Part shown: piece by piece, positions 17,549-26,400 of the stretch
How the letters are laid out: each line of letters begins with the position of its first letter
Numbering within the stretch: the stretch's first letter is position 1
NCBI GenBank assembly: GCA_031269535.1
Contig: JAISZA010000190.1
Location: 1 to 38,288, forward strand
Source: Tannerellaceae bacterium
Lineage (GTDB): Bacteria; Bacteroidota; Bacteroidia; Bacteroidales; Tannerellaceae
DNA: 38,288 nucleotides
Reading direction: 5' to 3'
Notes under the pieces: model-generated
What the model was told of the DNA's origin: nothing
The model's input: only the letters and a program-made list of their open reading frames with translations
The model's database searches: none
Translations under genes and position numbers: made by a program

Positions 17549-18891
17549 CAGGATGCATTTATCAGTTTCTGTTCGGCTTCGGCTACTTTCTCAAAAGCGA
17601 AACCATCTATTACCTGCCTCATCAGGTCGGCAATCGCTTCGTTACACAGATTGCCAATGCTTCCTTCGTGTGTATGTCTGACGTCTTTATCAGGAGTAAA
17701 GCGTCCGGCTTCGATGTCGAGACCGACCTGTTTATACGCATCCCGGAAGGGAAGACCGGAAAGCGCCAGGCGGTTGACTTCTTCTACACTGAACATCGGC
17801 GTGTATTTCTCGTCGTTCAGAATATGTTCGTTCACTTCCACTTCCTTCATCATATAGGTTGTCATGCGGAGGCAGTCTTTCAATTCGTCGAAGGAGGGGA
17901 GAAAAACTTCTTTTATAATCTGCATGTCACGGAAGTAACCCGAAGGAAGATTGTTACAGATCAAGGCAATCTGCTGGGGCAGTCCCTGTATTTTATTGCA
18001 TTTGGCGCGGGTCAGTTCGAAGACGTCGGGATTCTTTTTATGCGGCATGATGCTGGAGCCGGTAGTAAAACGTTCGGGCAGTCTGATAAAACCAAAGTTC
18101 TGACTATTGAACAGGCAGGCGTCGAAAGCTAATCTGGAAACTGTGGCGGCAATCCCCGCCAGGGCAAAAGCCACCGTCCGCTCCATCTTCCCCCGCCCCA
18201 TCTGGGCATAGACTACATTATAATTCATGGAGTCAAACCCTAAAAGTTCGGTTGTCAACCGGCGGTTCAAAGGGAAAGACGAGCCGTATCCGGCGGCAGA
18301 GCCTAAGGGATTACGATTGCATATCTTGTAGGCAGCCTGCATCAGCAGGAGGTCGTCGGCCAGACTTTCCGCATACGCTCCAAACCATAAACCGAAAGAA
18401 GAAGGCATAGCTACCTGCAGGTGGGTGTATCCGGGCAGCAAAACGTCTTTATAGCGGTTGCTCTGACTGAGCAGCACATCAGACAAGCCGGATGTCAAGG
18501 CTACAATCTCCCGTATCTGAGCACGGGTAAACAGTTTCAGGTCTAAGAGTATCTGGTCATTGCGCGAACGCCCGCTATGGATTTTCTTGCCTGTATCGCC
18601 TAAGGTACGGGTAAGCATGAGCTCTACCTGCGAATGGACATCTTCTACTCCTTCTTCTATCACAAAGCGTCCCTCGCCGGCAAGCGTGTAGATTTGTTTC
18701 AGTCCGGCAAGCAGGAGCCTGAGTTCTTCCCGGGTCAGCAATCCGATACTTTCCAGCATCGTGATATGCGCCATCGATCCCAGTACATCATACGTAGCCA
18801 GGTAGAGGTCCATCTCCCGGTCTTTCCCTACCGTAAAAGTCTCTACCTCCTGATCGACCCTGACATGCTTCTCCCAAAGTTTCTGCGTCAT
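17548..18891 (-). CDS. argH: Argininosuccinate lyase
   Basis: Last step of arginine biosynthesis: argininosuccinate to arginine and fumarate. It is 447 aa, in the fumarase/aspartase superfamily. The three conserved regions are present: HSGRSRNDQ, PGYTHLQVAMP (with the catalytic-region Thr-His), and the signature loop GSSIMPHKKNPD holding the catalytic Ser. The GKDREMDLYL start region is shared by Bacteroidota enzymes. It lies in a pyrE-SRPBCC-argH-lipoprotein run, with small gaps, that is probably one transcript. Confidence 0.96.
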   Translation of the reverse strand: MTQKLWEKHVRVDQEVETFTVGKDREMDLYLATYDVLGSMAHITMLESIGLLTREELRLLLAGLKQIYTLAGEGRFVIEEGVEDVHSQVELMLTRTLGDTGKKIHSGRSRNDQILLDLKLFTRAQIREIVALTSGLSDVLLSQSNRYKDVLLPGYTHLQVAMPSSFGLWFGAYAESLADDLLLMQAAYKICNRNPLGSAAGYGSSFPLNRRLTTELLGFDSMNYNVVYAQMGRGKMERTVAFALAGIAATVSRLAFDACLFNSQNFGFIRLPERFTTGSSIMPHKKNPDVFELTRAKCNKIQGLPQQIALICNNLPSGYFRDMQIIKEVFLPSFDELKDCLRMTTYMMKEVEVNEHILNDEKYTPMFSVEEVNRLALSGLPFRDAYKQVGLDIEAGRFTPDKDVRHTHEGSIGNLCNEAIADLMRQVIDGFAFEKVAEAEQKLINAS

Positions 18892-18933
18892 TCTATCGTT
18901 ATATATAATATATGTATAGTATAGTGTTCGTGT

Positions 18934-19344
18934 TTAATAAGGCAAGGATGCCAGTAGGGTTGATATCTTCTCTATCGCATCCTGCAAAGGTTTTGAGACC
19001 ATGGGTTTGATAAAAGGGTTCAACTCGGCACGGACGGTCAGTTTCATACGGGTGTCATTTTCGGCTACCTGTTTGAGCTGTATCCACAGATCCAGGGGAA
19101 CAGGAGAATGGACAGCCGTAAATTTTATCGTCTTATTCGGCTCTCTGTCAATGATCCGGAAGCTTATTTTACCTACAGGGTCAACAGAGAAGCTACAGGA
19201 ATCGCTGTCAGATACAAAATCTTTCAGTTTATCCTGCGGGATACGGTCTTTGATTCTTTCCAGATTGGAAAGGTCGGATAACATTCCGAAAATCCGTTCG
19301 TCGTTATAAGGAACGGCTTTTATGTCGCTAACAAATTCTGTCAT
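18934..19344 (-). CDS. SRPBCC-fold (START/Bet v1-like) small protein
   Basis: 136 aa, no signal peptide. The pattern begins with FVSDIKAVPYNDERIFGMLSDLSNLERI, has central beta strands (CSFSVDPVGKISFRIIDREPNKTIKF) and ends with a long C-terminal helix (KPLQDAIEKISTLLASLPY). This is typical of SRPBCC ligand-binding proteins. The ligand is unknown. It is placed 13 bp after pyrE and 42 bp before argH, a linkage that suggests co-expression with nucleotide and arginine genes but does not define a role. Confidence 0.8.
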   Translation of the reverse strand: MTEFVSDIKAVPYNDERIFGMLSDLSNLERIKDRIPQDKLKDFVSDSDSCSFSVDPVGKISFRIIDREPNKTIKFTAVHSPVPLDLWIQLKQVAENDTRMKLTVRAELNPFIKPMVSKPLQDAIEKISTLLASLPY

Positions 19345-19357
19345 CTGTCACTGTCTA

Positions 19358-19996
19358 TCAGGGGTGAGGGTTCCAATTAGCCGGGTCTTTTCTCCATTCC
19401 TGCAAGGTCGCTATATCCGAGCGACTGATATAATCGGTACGCACAGCTTCTTCGATGACGGCATCGTAATTACTCAAGGTCGTAAGCTTAACGTTAGCAT
19501 CTTTGAAGTGTTTGTCGGCTATGGGAAAACCATGCGTGAAAATAGCCACCATCCCGACGACTTCGCAACCAAAATTACGCACAGCCTGAACAGCTTTCAG
19601 GCTACTGCCTCCGGTAGAGACAAGGTCTTCCAGTACCACTACTTTTGAACCGGGCTTCAGCTCTCCTTCAATCAGATTTTCCAGGCCATGGTCTTTGGGA
19701 GTGGCGCGGATATAGACAAAGGGCAGCCCCAGCAGATCAGCGACCAACGCTCCCTGGGCAATGGCGCCGGTAGCCACTCCGGCGATAGCCTCCGCATCTT
19801 CATAGTTCTCACTGACCACACGAGCCAGTTCTAATTTGATAAAGTTACGGATAGCAGGATAAGAAAGCGTTTTCCTGTTGTCGCAGTAAATAGGCGACTT
19901 CCAGCCGGAAGCCCAGGTGAACGGATTGGCGGGTTGCAACTTAACGGCTTTTACCTTCAATAGTTTTTCAGCTATTAATCTTTCCAGTGTTTTCAT
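19358..19996 (-). CDS. pyrE: Orotate phosphoribosyltransferase
   Basis: Pyrimidine synthesis: orotate plus PRPP gives orotidine 5'-phosphate. It is 212 aa. The PRPP-binding motif VVVLEDLVSTGGSS is at about 119-132. The mobile catalytic loop is RATPKDHGLENLIEG (about 98-111, with Lys101 and His103). Substrate-site residues lie in FTWASGWKSPIYCDNR. It is the first gene of a four-gene minus-strand run, with a -7-like box 39 nt before its ATG. Confidence 0.95.
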   Translation of the reverse strand: MKTLERLIAEKLLKVKAVKLQPANPFTWASGWKSPIYCDNRKTLSYPAIRNFIKLELARVVSENYEDAEAIAGVATGAIAQGALVADLLGLPFVYIRATPKDHGLENLIEGELKPGSKVVVLEDLVSTGGSSLKAVQAVRNFGCEVVGMVAIFTHGFPIADKHFKDANVKLTTLSNYDAVIEEAVRTDYISRSDIATLQEWRKDPANWNPHP

Positions 19997-20034
19997 ATAA
20001 ATATATCCTAATGATTTATTTTTATCATCAATTG

Positions 20035-20042
20035 CAAAAGTA
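20035..20042 (-). promoter_or_regulatory. Possible pyrE -7 box
   Basis: TACTTTTG on the minus strand matches TAnnTTTG. No clear TTG lies at -33. A short dyad, attcg-taa-cgaat, sits immediately upstream of it (near 20047-20059) and might be a regulatory site. Confidence 0.4.
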
Positions 20043-20059
20043 GGTAATTCGTAACGAAT

Positions 20060-20362
20060 CCCCTAATATATTTTCCATAAAATTACATCCGGGCCGAATG
20101 AGGCGTTGGAGAATCAACAGTGCCTTCCTTGTTCTTTACATGAAAAAGAAATAAGTAATGGACGGCGGAACCGTACGACCAACCAATAAGACCGTATTTG
20201 TCGGCCTGTTAATCCAATCCGGATTTATGAAAAAAATTCAAAGGAATATCAAAACCATACAAAAAACGGTCAAATAAATCAAGGTATTAAAAAAAATTAT
20301 ACCTTTACGGCGATTAGCTTATTGTTTAAATATTTAATGTTAACTTAACAAACGTTTTACTT
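20060..20362. other. Non-coding gap between pyrE and the AraC-type gene
   Basis: About 300 bp, AT-rich towards the AraC start, with no credible ORF or RNA gene. A TACCTTTA (near 20298) could be a weak -7 box for the plus-strand regulator, giving a leader of roughly 55-60 nt. That assignment is tentative. Confidence 0.35.
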
Positions 20363-21217
20363 ATGCAGTTGTTATATGTTCAGGAACACCTTACCTGTAA
20401 AAACTACGTCTCCGATTTCCACATCGGATTTAGTTATTACGAAGTGAAAGAAGGCGAGAGCCTACGTTCCACCGAAAAGTATTTTAATTATTTCATTTTT
20501 CTGCTCGAAGGAGAAGTTATGATATCCTGCAATGAATTCAGAAATCATTTATGCAGAGGGGGGGAAATGATCTTTATCGCTCAAGACTCCGAGTCGGTAG
20601 CAGAAACCCTTACCGAGGTAAAGTATGTACTGCTGAGTTTTGATAATCAATTCACGCTATGCGACCAGCTGGCATTGGAATCGCTACAGAACAACGACAA
20701 GAAACCCTCCATCTTCAATAAAATAGATATAAGGCCCCCTTTGCGTCTGGTATTAGACAGTGTCCTTTTCTATCTGGAGCATAAAATACAGTGCAGGCAT
20801 CTGCACGCTATCAAGCAGAAAGAGCTGTTCCTGATTTTCAGAGCATTTTACACCAAGGAAGAAATGGCACGCTTTCTGTCTCCCATGCTGAACAGGAATA
20901 TGGATTTCAAGGCTTTCGTATTACAGCATTACCAGGAAGTAAAGACGGTGGAAGAGCTGGCCAATATGTGTAAAATATCCGTACGCTCGTTCAACAGAAA
21001 GTTCAACGAGTATTTCGGCGATTCGCCCTATAGCTGGATGCTGAAGCAGAAATCACGCCATATAAAAACCCGTCTGGCAGATGGGAAAACAACCTTTGGC
21101 TCGATTATCAAAGAATACGGATTCAGCTCGCCGGCTCATTTTACGACTTATTGTAAAAAGCAGTTTGGAGAAAGCCCATCAAAGCTGAGAAAGCAGCTAT
21201 TGTCGGAATCTTATTGA
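20363..21217 (+). CDS. AraC-family transcriptional regulator
   Basis: 284 aa, cytoplasmic. The N-terminal part (about 1-130) looks like a cupin-type sensing domain (FLLEGEVMISCNEFRNHLCRGGEMIFI). The C-terminal part holds two helix-turn-helix motifs of the AraC type: VEELANMCKISVRSFNRKFNEYFGDSPYSW and FGSIIKEYGFSSPAHFTTYCKKQFGESPSKLRK. The ligand and targets are not evident. It is the only plus-strand gene between rpsO and the right-end remnants. Its stop overlaps the convergent acyltransferase gene by 7 nt. Confidence 0.92.
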   Translation: MQLLYVQEHLTCKNYVSDFHIGFSYYEVKEGESLRSTEKYFNYFIFLLEGEVMISCNEFRNHLCRGGEMIFIAQDSESVAETLTEVKYVLLSFDNQFTLCDQLALESLQNNDKKPSIFNKIDIRPPLRLVLDSVLFYLEHKIQCRHLHAIKQKELFLIFRAFYTKEEMARFLSPMLNRNMDFKAFVLQHYQEVKTVEELANMCKISVRSFNRKFNEYFGDSPYSWMLKQKSRHIKTRLADGKTTFGSIIKEYGFSSPAHFTTYCKKQFGESPSKLRKQLLSESY

Positions 21218-21828
21218 TTGGCAGATTGAATTTTTCTTACTCTCCCCGCTTCCAGGCGGTAGAGTTCCCCGCTCTCGGGGCAGAAAGCATTACCTTCTCC
21301 ATCAAATTCCAGGCGATGGCCATACTCACTCACCCAGCCTATTTGTCGGGCGGGATTTCCCACAACCAGCGCATACGGAGGAATATCTCTGGTGACAACT
21401 GTGCCTGCACCGATCAAGGCATAAGCACCAAGGGTATGCCCACAGATAATTGTTGCATTCGCTCCAATGCTTGCACCTTTTTCCACGTATGTCTTTTCAT
21501 ATTTATGCTTCCGCGAAAGGGCGCTTCGCGGATTGCTGATGTTGGTAAATACGCAGCCAGGTCCCAGAAATACTTCGTCTTCGCAGATTACACCTGTATA
21601 GATGGAAACATTATTCTGTACTTTCACCTGGTTGCCCAATACCACGCCGGGTGATACGACTACATTTTGTCCGAGACTACAGTCCCTGCCTATCGAACAG
21701 CCACTCATGATATGAGAGAAATGCCAGATGCGCGTACCTTCTCCGATAAGGCTTCCTGGGTCGATCACAGCTGTTTCATGTGCCTGATACGCTGTTGGCA
21801 ATATGGGAATATCCGGGTTTTCGGGCAT
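21211..21828 (-). CDS. Left-handed beta-helix acyltransferase, WbpD/WlbB-like
   Basis: 205 aa hexapeptide-repeat protein. Repeats run from AVIDPGSLIGEGTRIWHFSHI through IGRDCSLGQNVVVSPGVVLG to GASIGANATIICGHTLGAYALIGAGTVV. The order and the motif FTNISNPRSALSRKHKYEKTYV resemble UDP-2-acetamido-3-amino-2,3-dideoxy-glucuronate N-acetyltransferases of surface-sugar synthesis. The C-terminal tail contains a CPESGELYRLEAGRVRK segment that is also seen in these enzymes. No other sugar-pathway genes are nearby, so the substrate is unproven. Confidence 0.85.
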   Translation of the reverse strand: MPENPDIPILPTAYQAHETAVIDPGSLIGEGTRIWHFSHIMSGCSIGRDCSLGQNVVVSPGVVLGNQVKVQNNVSIYTGVICEDEVFLGPGCVFTNISNPRSALSRKHKYEKTYVEKGASIGANATIICGHTLGAYALIGAGTVVTRDIPPYALVVGNPARQIGWVSEYGHRLEFDGEGNAFCPESGELYRLEAGRVRKIQSANQ

Positions 21829-21918
21829 CTTGCGACAGTTTTATTTTTCAAACGATAATTCCCTGCTTTTATTTTAGTGCGGTTAAAACTTGTTTTTCCG
21901 GGGCTGAATAGTTACAAT

Positions 21919-22623
21919 CTATTTATATAGAAGAAAGATTGCCGGTTTTTTGTTCAGGTCAGGCGCTTTGCCTGCCCAGTCTTTTACCGGCCTTGTCCGG
22001 ATTGTCTCGCCCTCGCAGGTAAGGTCTGAAGCGATGCAAAGCCTGGTCGATGGGCGGCAGGTGCGTATCAGTTCGTCCACTAACTTATTATTCCGGTAAG
22101 GAGTTTCGATAAAAAGCTGCGTCTGGTCTTCCGAATACACACGGTTTTCCAGCCTTTTTATTGCAGAAGCCCGTCCGGCGGCATCGACCGGCAGGTAGCC
22201 GTTGAAAGCAAAACTCTGCCCGTTGAAGCCCGAAGCCATCAGCGAGAGCAAGATAGACGAAGGCCCCACTAAAGGAACTACCGGGTATTTCTTACGCTGG
22301 GCAATAGCAACTATGTCGGCTCCCGGATCGGCAATGGCCGGGCAACCGGCTTCGGAAATCACCCCGACAGATTCTCCCCGGCTTAAGGGGTTCAGATAGC
22401 CGGCCAGATCGTCGGGCGAAGTATGCTTGTTCAGCTCATAGAATATCAGAGCGTCTATCCCGATCGAAGGGTCTGTTTTCTTCAGGAAACGCCGTGCCGA
22501 ACGCACATCTTCTACAATAAAATGTCTGATCCGAAGGATCATTTCGCGATTGTATTCCGGAAGCACTCTCCCGTGCTCCGTATCCCCCAATGTAACCGGT
22601 ATAAGAAAAAGTGATGCTTGCAT
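21919..22623 (-). CDS. SAM-dependent methyltransferase, RsmI-like tetrapyrrole methylase family
   Basis: 234 aa. The family features are LFLIPVTLGD at the start, HFIVEDVRSARRFL, the loop SEAGCPAIADPGADIV and VVPLVGPSSILLSLMASGFNGQSFAFNGYLP. This matches the RsmI (16S rRNA C1402 2'-O-methyltransferase) branch, but it is shorter than RsmI (about 280 aa) and lacks its C-terminal part. The true substrate is therefore uncertain. I prefer the ATG at 22623 to that at 22629, because the -7-like box at 22627-22634 overlaps the latter. Confidence 0.87.
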   Translation of the reverse strand: MQASLFLIPVTLGDTEHGRVLPEYNREMILRIRHFIVEDVRSARRFLKKTDPSIGIDALIFYELNKHTSPDDLAGYLNPLSRGESVGVISEAGCPAIADPGADIVAIAQRKKYPVVPLVGPSSILLSLMASGFNGQSFAFNGYLPVDAAGRASAIKRLENRVYSEDQTQLFIETPYRNNKLVDELIRTCRPSTRLCIASDLTCEGETIRTRPVKDWAGKAPDLNKKPAIFLLYK

Positions 22624-22626
22624 ACG

Positions 22627-22634
22627 CAAATGTA
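22627..22634 (-). promoter_or_regulatory. -7 box abutting the methyltransferase start
   Basis: TACATTTG on the minus strand matches TAnnTTTG exactly and ends 3 nt before the ATG at 22623. A TTTG lies only 14 bp upstream, too close for a canonical -33. If used, the message would be leaderless or nearly so. Confidence 0.4.
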
Positions 22635-22722
22635 CAAAAAAGAGCGCGCAAATTGTCGTACATACTACGTATATTTACCGGATAACAAATGAAATAAATA
22701 AGGGATAATAGTTTCAGACATA

Positions 22723-23079
22723 ATTCCCCATAGACTTTTAACAAAAAATCCTTCACTCCTTCACAAGGGGTATAAGACTTTGGGTGGCACTTCATTAAGT
22801 GTGTGAAGGATGAAGGCCGCATCCTTCACATCTTACTGCATGATCCGTACGAAAATCAGCTGACGGTTTTTGTCTGAAACAGCGGTTCCGGTTTACATCC
22901 GGAAGTCTCACTCGTATAGTTGGGACGTTACCTCTCCCCCGGCCCCCCCCCACAAGGGAGGGGCCGGGGAGAGGTGAAGGATGAAAACCCCGTCCTTCAC
23001 ATCTTAATTTTGTATCAATCAAAGATTTATACCCTCTGTAAAGGAGTGAAGGATTTTTCGTTAAAAGTCTATGGGGAAT
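22723..23079. mobile_element. MITE-like element with long terminal inverted repeats
   Basis: About 357 bp. The left end (22723-22778) and the reverse complement of the right end (23024-23079) match at nearly every position: attccccatagacttttaac, then aaaaatccttcactcctt, then gggtataa. Weaker matching continues to about 95 bp. Inside are a perfect 11-bp hairpin, tgtgaaggatg/catccttcaca (22802-22830), a matching one at about 22974-23000, and a GC-rich fold with a long stem (about 22930-22975). It encodes no protein, so it would depend on a transposase in trans. Target-site duplications are not clear. A second, partly captured copy is at 1-234. Confidence 0.75.
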
Positions 23080-23142
23080 GTAATGGGTTCTGAAGTGAAA
23101 GTCTATATTTATTTCGCATCCATTAAAACACATTGCAGCTCG

Positions 23143-23370
23143 TCACGTCGCAAATTTCCAAAAATCAGCAACATCCAATTTCTTAAATTCCGATTTGTGT
23201 ACTACAAATTTTCGTTTGTAGTAAGGACTCGATTTGTAGTGCAGGCGGTCGTAAATTTCTCGGACTTTCCGGCTTGGGTCGGAGGTTCGGATGCTGACGA
23301 TGACCTCGTCGTAGCGGTTTTGAGAAACGGTCGTAACCGCCTTTTGTATATTAACCGATTGTGTAAATAT
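23143..23370 (-). pseudogene. 75-codon open frame without a start, remnant of unknown gene
   Basis: On the minus strand, the frame from 23370 down to a stop at 23143-23145 is open for 75 codons with no ATG. It reads protein-like, with segments such as NRYDEVIVSIRTSDPS, KVREIYDRLHYKSSPYYKRK and FKKLDVADFWKFAT. I do not recognise the family. It lies just downstream of the sensor gene and beside the MITE-like element, so it is probably the tail of a gene that was cut away. A chance open frame is possible. Within it is a hairpin, actacaaa/tttgtagt (about 23201-23222). Confidence 0.4.
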
Positions 23371-23430
23371 TTAATCAACAGATAATTAGTAAGGATGGAG
23401 CATTTCATCGCTACTTCATTTACGTCATGG

Positions 23431-26400
23431 TTAACAAGGGTATCCCGCAGATCGGGAGTGAGTGTCCTGATGCTTTTTCCTTTGCCTGATAAAATCAGAA
23501 GGTGATATATTGAACTGTTTCTGAAAACTTGTTGTGAAATAGGAGGGTGATGAAAATCCAGTAAGATAGGAGATTTCGTTAATCTTATGTTCACCTTGCC
23601 ACAGCATCTCCGCCGCTTTTTTAAGCCTGTACAGACGGATGTATTCGTTCGGTCCTGAATCGACAATCGATTTCAACTTCCGATAGAGAGTCGAAGTACT
23701 CATGTTCATCATGTTTGCCAATACTTCCACACTCAGCATGGGGTCAGACAGACGCTCTGATATGATAGCGTGCAGTTTTTTCATGAACTGCTCATCGGTG
23801 CTGTTAATTGTGATGGACTTGTAGTTAGAGAGCGGCGAGCAAACGAAGTTTTTGCATGCCAGTTCCCTGTTTTTGAATATGTTCGAGATATGGCTTTTTA
23901 GTAGATTCAATTCAAAAGGTTTCTCGATATATCCGTCGGCACCCGACTCTAATCCGGTAATACGTAACTGCAACCCGGCAGCAGCAGTGAGCAGGATGAC
24001 AGGGATATGACTGTAGGCAACGGTCGATTTAATGTAGTTGCACAGTTCGCATCCATCCATAACAGGCATGATTACATCACTGATTATCAAATTGATATAG
24101 TGTTCTTGTAACACCTCAACTGCTTCCTTGCCACTATATGCCACGAAGGTATTGTATTGCGTTGACAGTTCGGCAGCTAAATACTGCGCCAGTTCTTTTT
24201 CATCATCTACAATCAACAACGATTGCTGAAAAGTATTGTCTTTTCCTTGTTTATCTGTTTTCATCCATTCTTCGATAATGGGTTGAGTTTTGAAAATGAC
24301 TTCCTTATTGTTGAGAGGAAGTTTCAATACAAACGAGTTGTGTAACAGCTCATTCGTGTCTAAATACAGTTTGCCTTGATGAAGTTCGGCGAGAGAACGC
24401 GACAAGGATAGCCCGATACCTACTCCCTTGCCGATTGTGATGTTTGGCTCCATATTTAATTTGAAAAAAGGAGTGAAGATTTTCTCCGCATACTGTTCGG
24501 GTATGCGTGTTCCATTGCTGTTGAAACGTATTCCCAACATGGATGTTGCTTCGGCTTCGTTTGGAAGTTCCAGATAGATGTCGATGGTGTCGTGTGTGTA
24601 TTTCAGGGCATTGGTCAAGAGATTGCTTAATATCTTTATAATCATTTCACGGTCGATAACGACCAGATACGTATCCACCTGCGCATGATATACCATGCGA
24701 ATATTTTGCTCTTGTGTGAAGGGTTGGAAGCGTTCGATGGTTTCGTTTAATAGTGTACAAATATCTGTTCGGACGAACATAATCTGCTGCATGTTCATCT
24801 CTGTGCGACGCAAATCAAGTAATTGATCCGTTAGTGCAAGAAGACGGTGTACATTCTTTTCAATTATTTCCAGATTATCTGAAATGATTTGTGAGAAGCC
24901 TCCGAACTTGATAATCTTCTCAAGTGGAATTTTGATGAGTGTTAATGGTGTGCGAATTTCATGCGTGATGCTAGTGAAGAAGTTAATCTGCGACGTATAG
25001 ATTTCTTTTTCCTTCTGACTTTCCAATTCCCTTATGAGATTTTGATCTTTGCGTGCTTTGTGCTGTTTATATGCCCTGAAAAGCATATAGAGTAACATGG
25101 CACCAATGACTCCATAGCTACAGTAGGCCCATGTGGAAAGAAAGATGTGTGGCTGGATGTCAATGATGATATGGGCTTCCTGACTCCACGTTCCGTCGGT
25201 ATGTTGCTTGGCCACTTTCAGTAAATAGTGGCCAGGTAACACATTGGTGTACCAGATGTTTCGGATAGTAGTCAGGTAAGACCAGTTGGTATCGTATCCT
25301 TCAAGGATAAACCGATAGTTGGAACGAATCGGATATGTGAAATGGGGAGCGGCAAACTCTACTCGGAAAGAAGCATTGTTATAGGCCAGTGTGATGTGCC
25401 GTGTCGTGAGTATAGACTTTCCCGGCTCACTTATGCTTTGTTCATCGTGCGTGGTGTGAAAACCTGTGATATAGACAGTTGGATTATACGTGCTTGGGCA
25501 TATTTCTGCCGGATAGAAAGCGATCAGTCCACGGAGGCTTCCCAGATAGATTTTTCCCGTCTGGTCTTTATACACCGAATTATAACTAAAATGATTGTCA
25601 ATCAATCCGTCTTCTTTGCGATAAACGCTTAAGGTTTTGGCTTGTGGATCGAATTTGACCAGGCCACCTGTTGATGAAATCCATAAATAGCCTTGGGTAT
25701 CTTCACAAATGGAACTGATTATGCCTGATGGGAAACTTTCTTTGACTGAATAACTACTGAACGTATCATCTTCATTGAGCAGACACAGGCCACCGCCTTC
25801 GGTACCTATCCATAGTTGTCTGGCTGAGCTTTCAAAAATCGTGGTAATATAATTGGAGCTTAAACTCTCAGAATTGTCCGTACAGTGGATATAATGGGTC
25901 ACTTGATTGGATGAAGGATCGTAGCCGAAGACGCCATCGGAATAACTTCCTACCCATATCCGGTCTTTGCTGTCTTCGTATATGTAATGAATAAACCGAC
26001 CGTTTGCCAGCTCATCCATATAAACTAATTGCTTCGTATGCGGTGTGTAGCAATACACGCCTCGTGCGGTACCTATATAAACTTTTTCATCGCGTGTTTT
26101 CAATAATGTGATGATGGGAGTCTTATGTAATTGACTCTTGAAAAGGGGGTGGGTGATTTTCGTCTTTACATCCATCGCGAAAAGTCCGTCTGTATAGGTT
26201 CCTATCCAAATCTGATCGTTGTACGCAAGGAGCGCTTGCGTATTGTAAGTGAAACCGGAGTGTGTGCACACCTGGTTCTGTGGATTTAACCAGGAAATTC
26301 CTTGATCTTCGGAGCCGATGTATATTTGCCCGTTTTTGTCGCTGCAAATGGCACGTATAACGTTGCCCTGAATGTGTCGTCCTGGCTGTAGAGAGGGTAT

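Noticed and set aside
21211-21217. 7-nt overlap of convergent AraC-type and acyltransferase genes as an antisense regulatory device
   Set aside because: Short convergent overlaps are common, and no terminator or antisense promoter was found to support regulation.
22795-23133. 112-codon minus open frame in the MITE-like element
   Set aside because: It spans the inverted repeats and GC-rich fold; the residues mirror repeat structure and it is not seen as a protein family.
23201-23222. Hairpin actacaaa/tttgtagt as a terminator for the sensor gene
   Set aside because: It lies about 210 bp past the stop, lacks a U-tract on the minus strand and falls within a possible gene remnant.
23202-23666. 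154-codon minus open frame overlapping the end of the sensor gene
   Set aside because: Most of it is another frame of the HTH region of the sensor. The better protein-like reading downstream is the 75-codon frame at 23143-23370.
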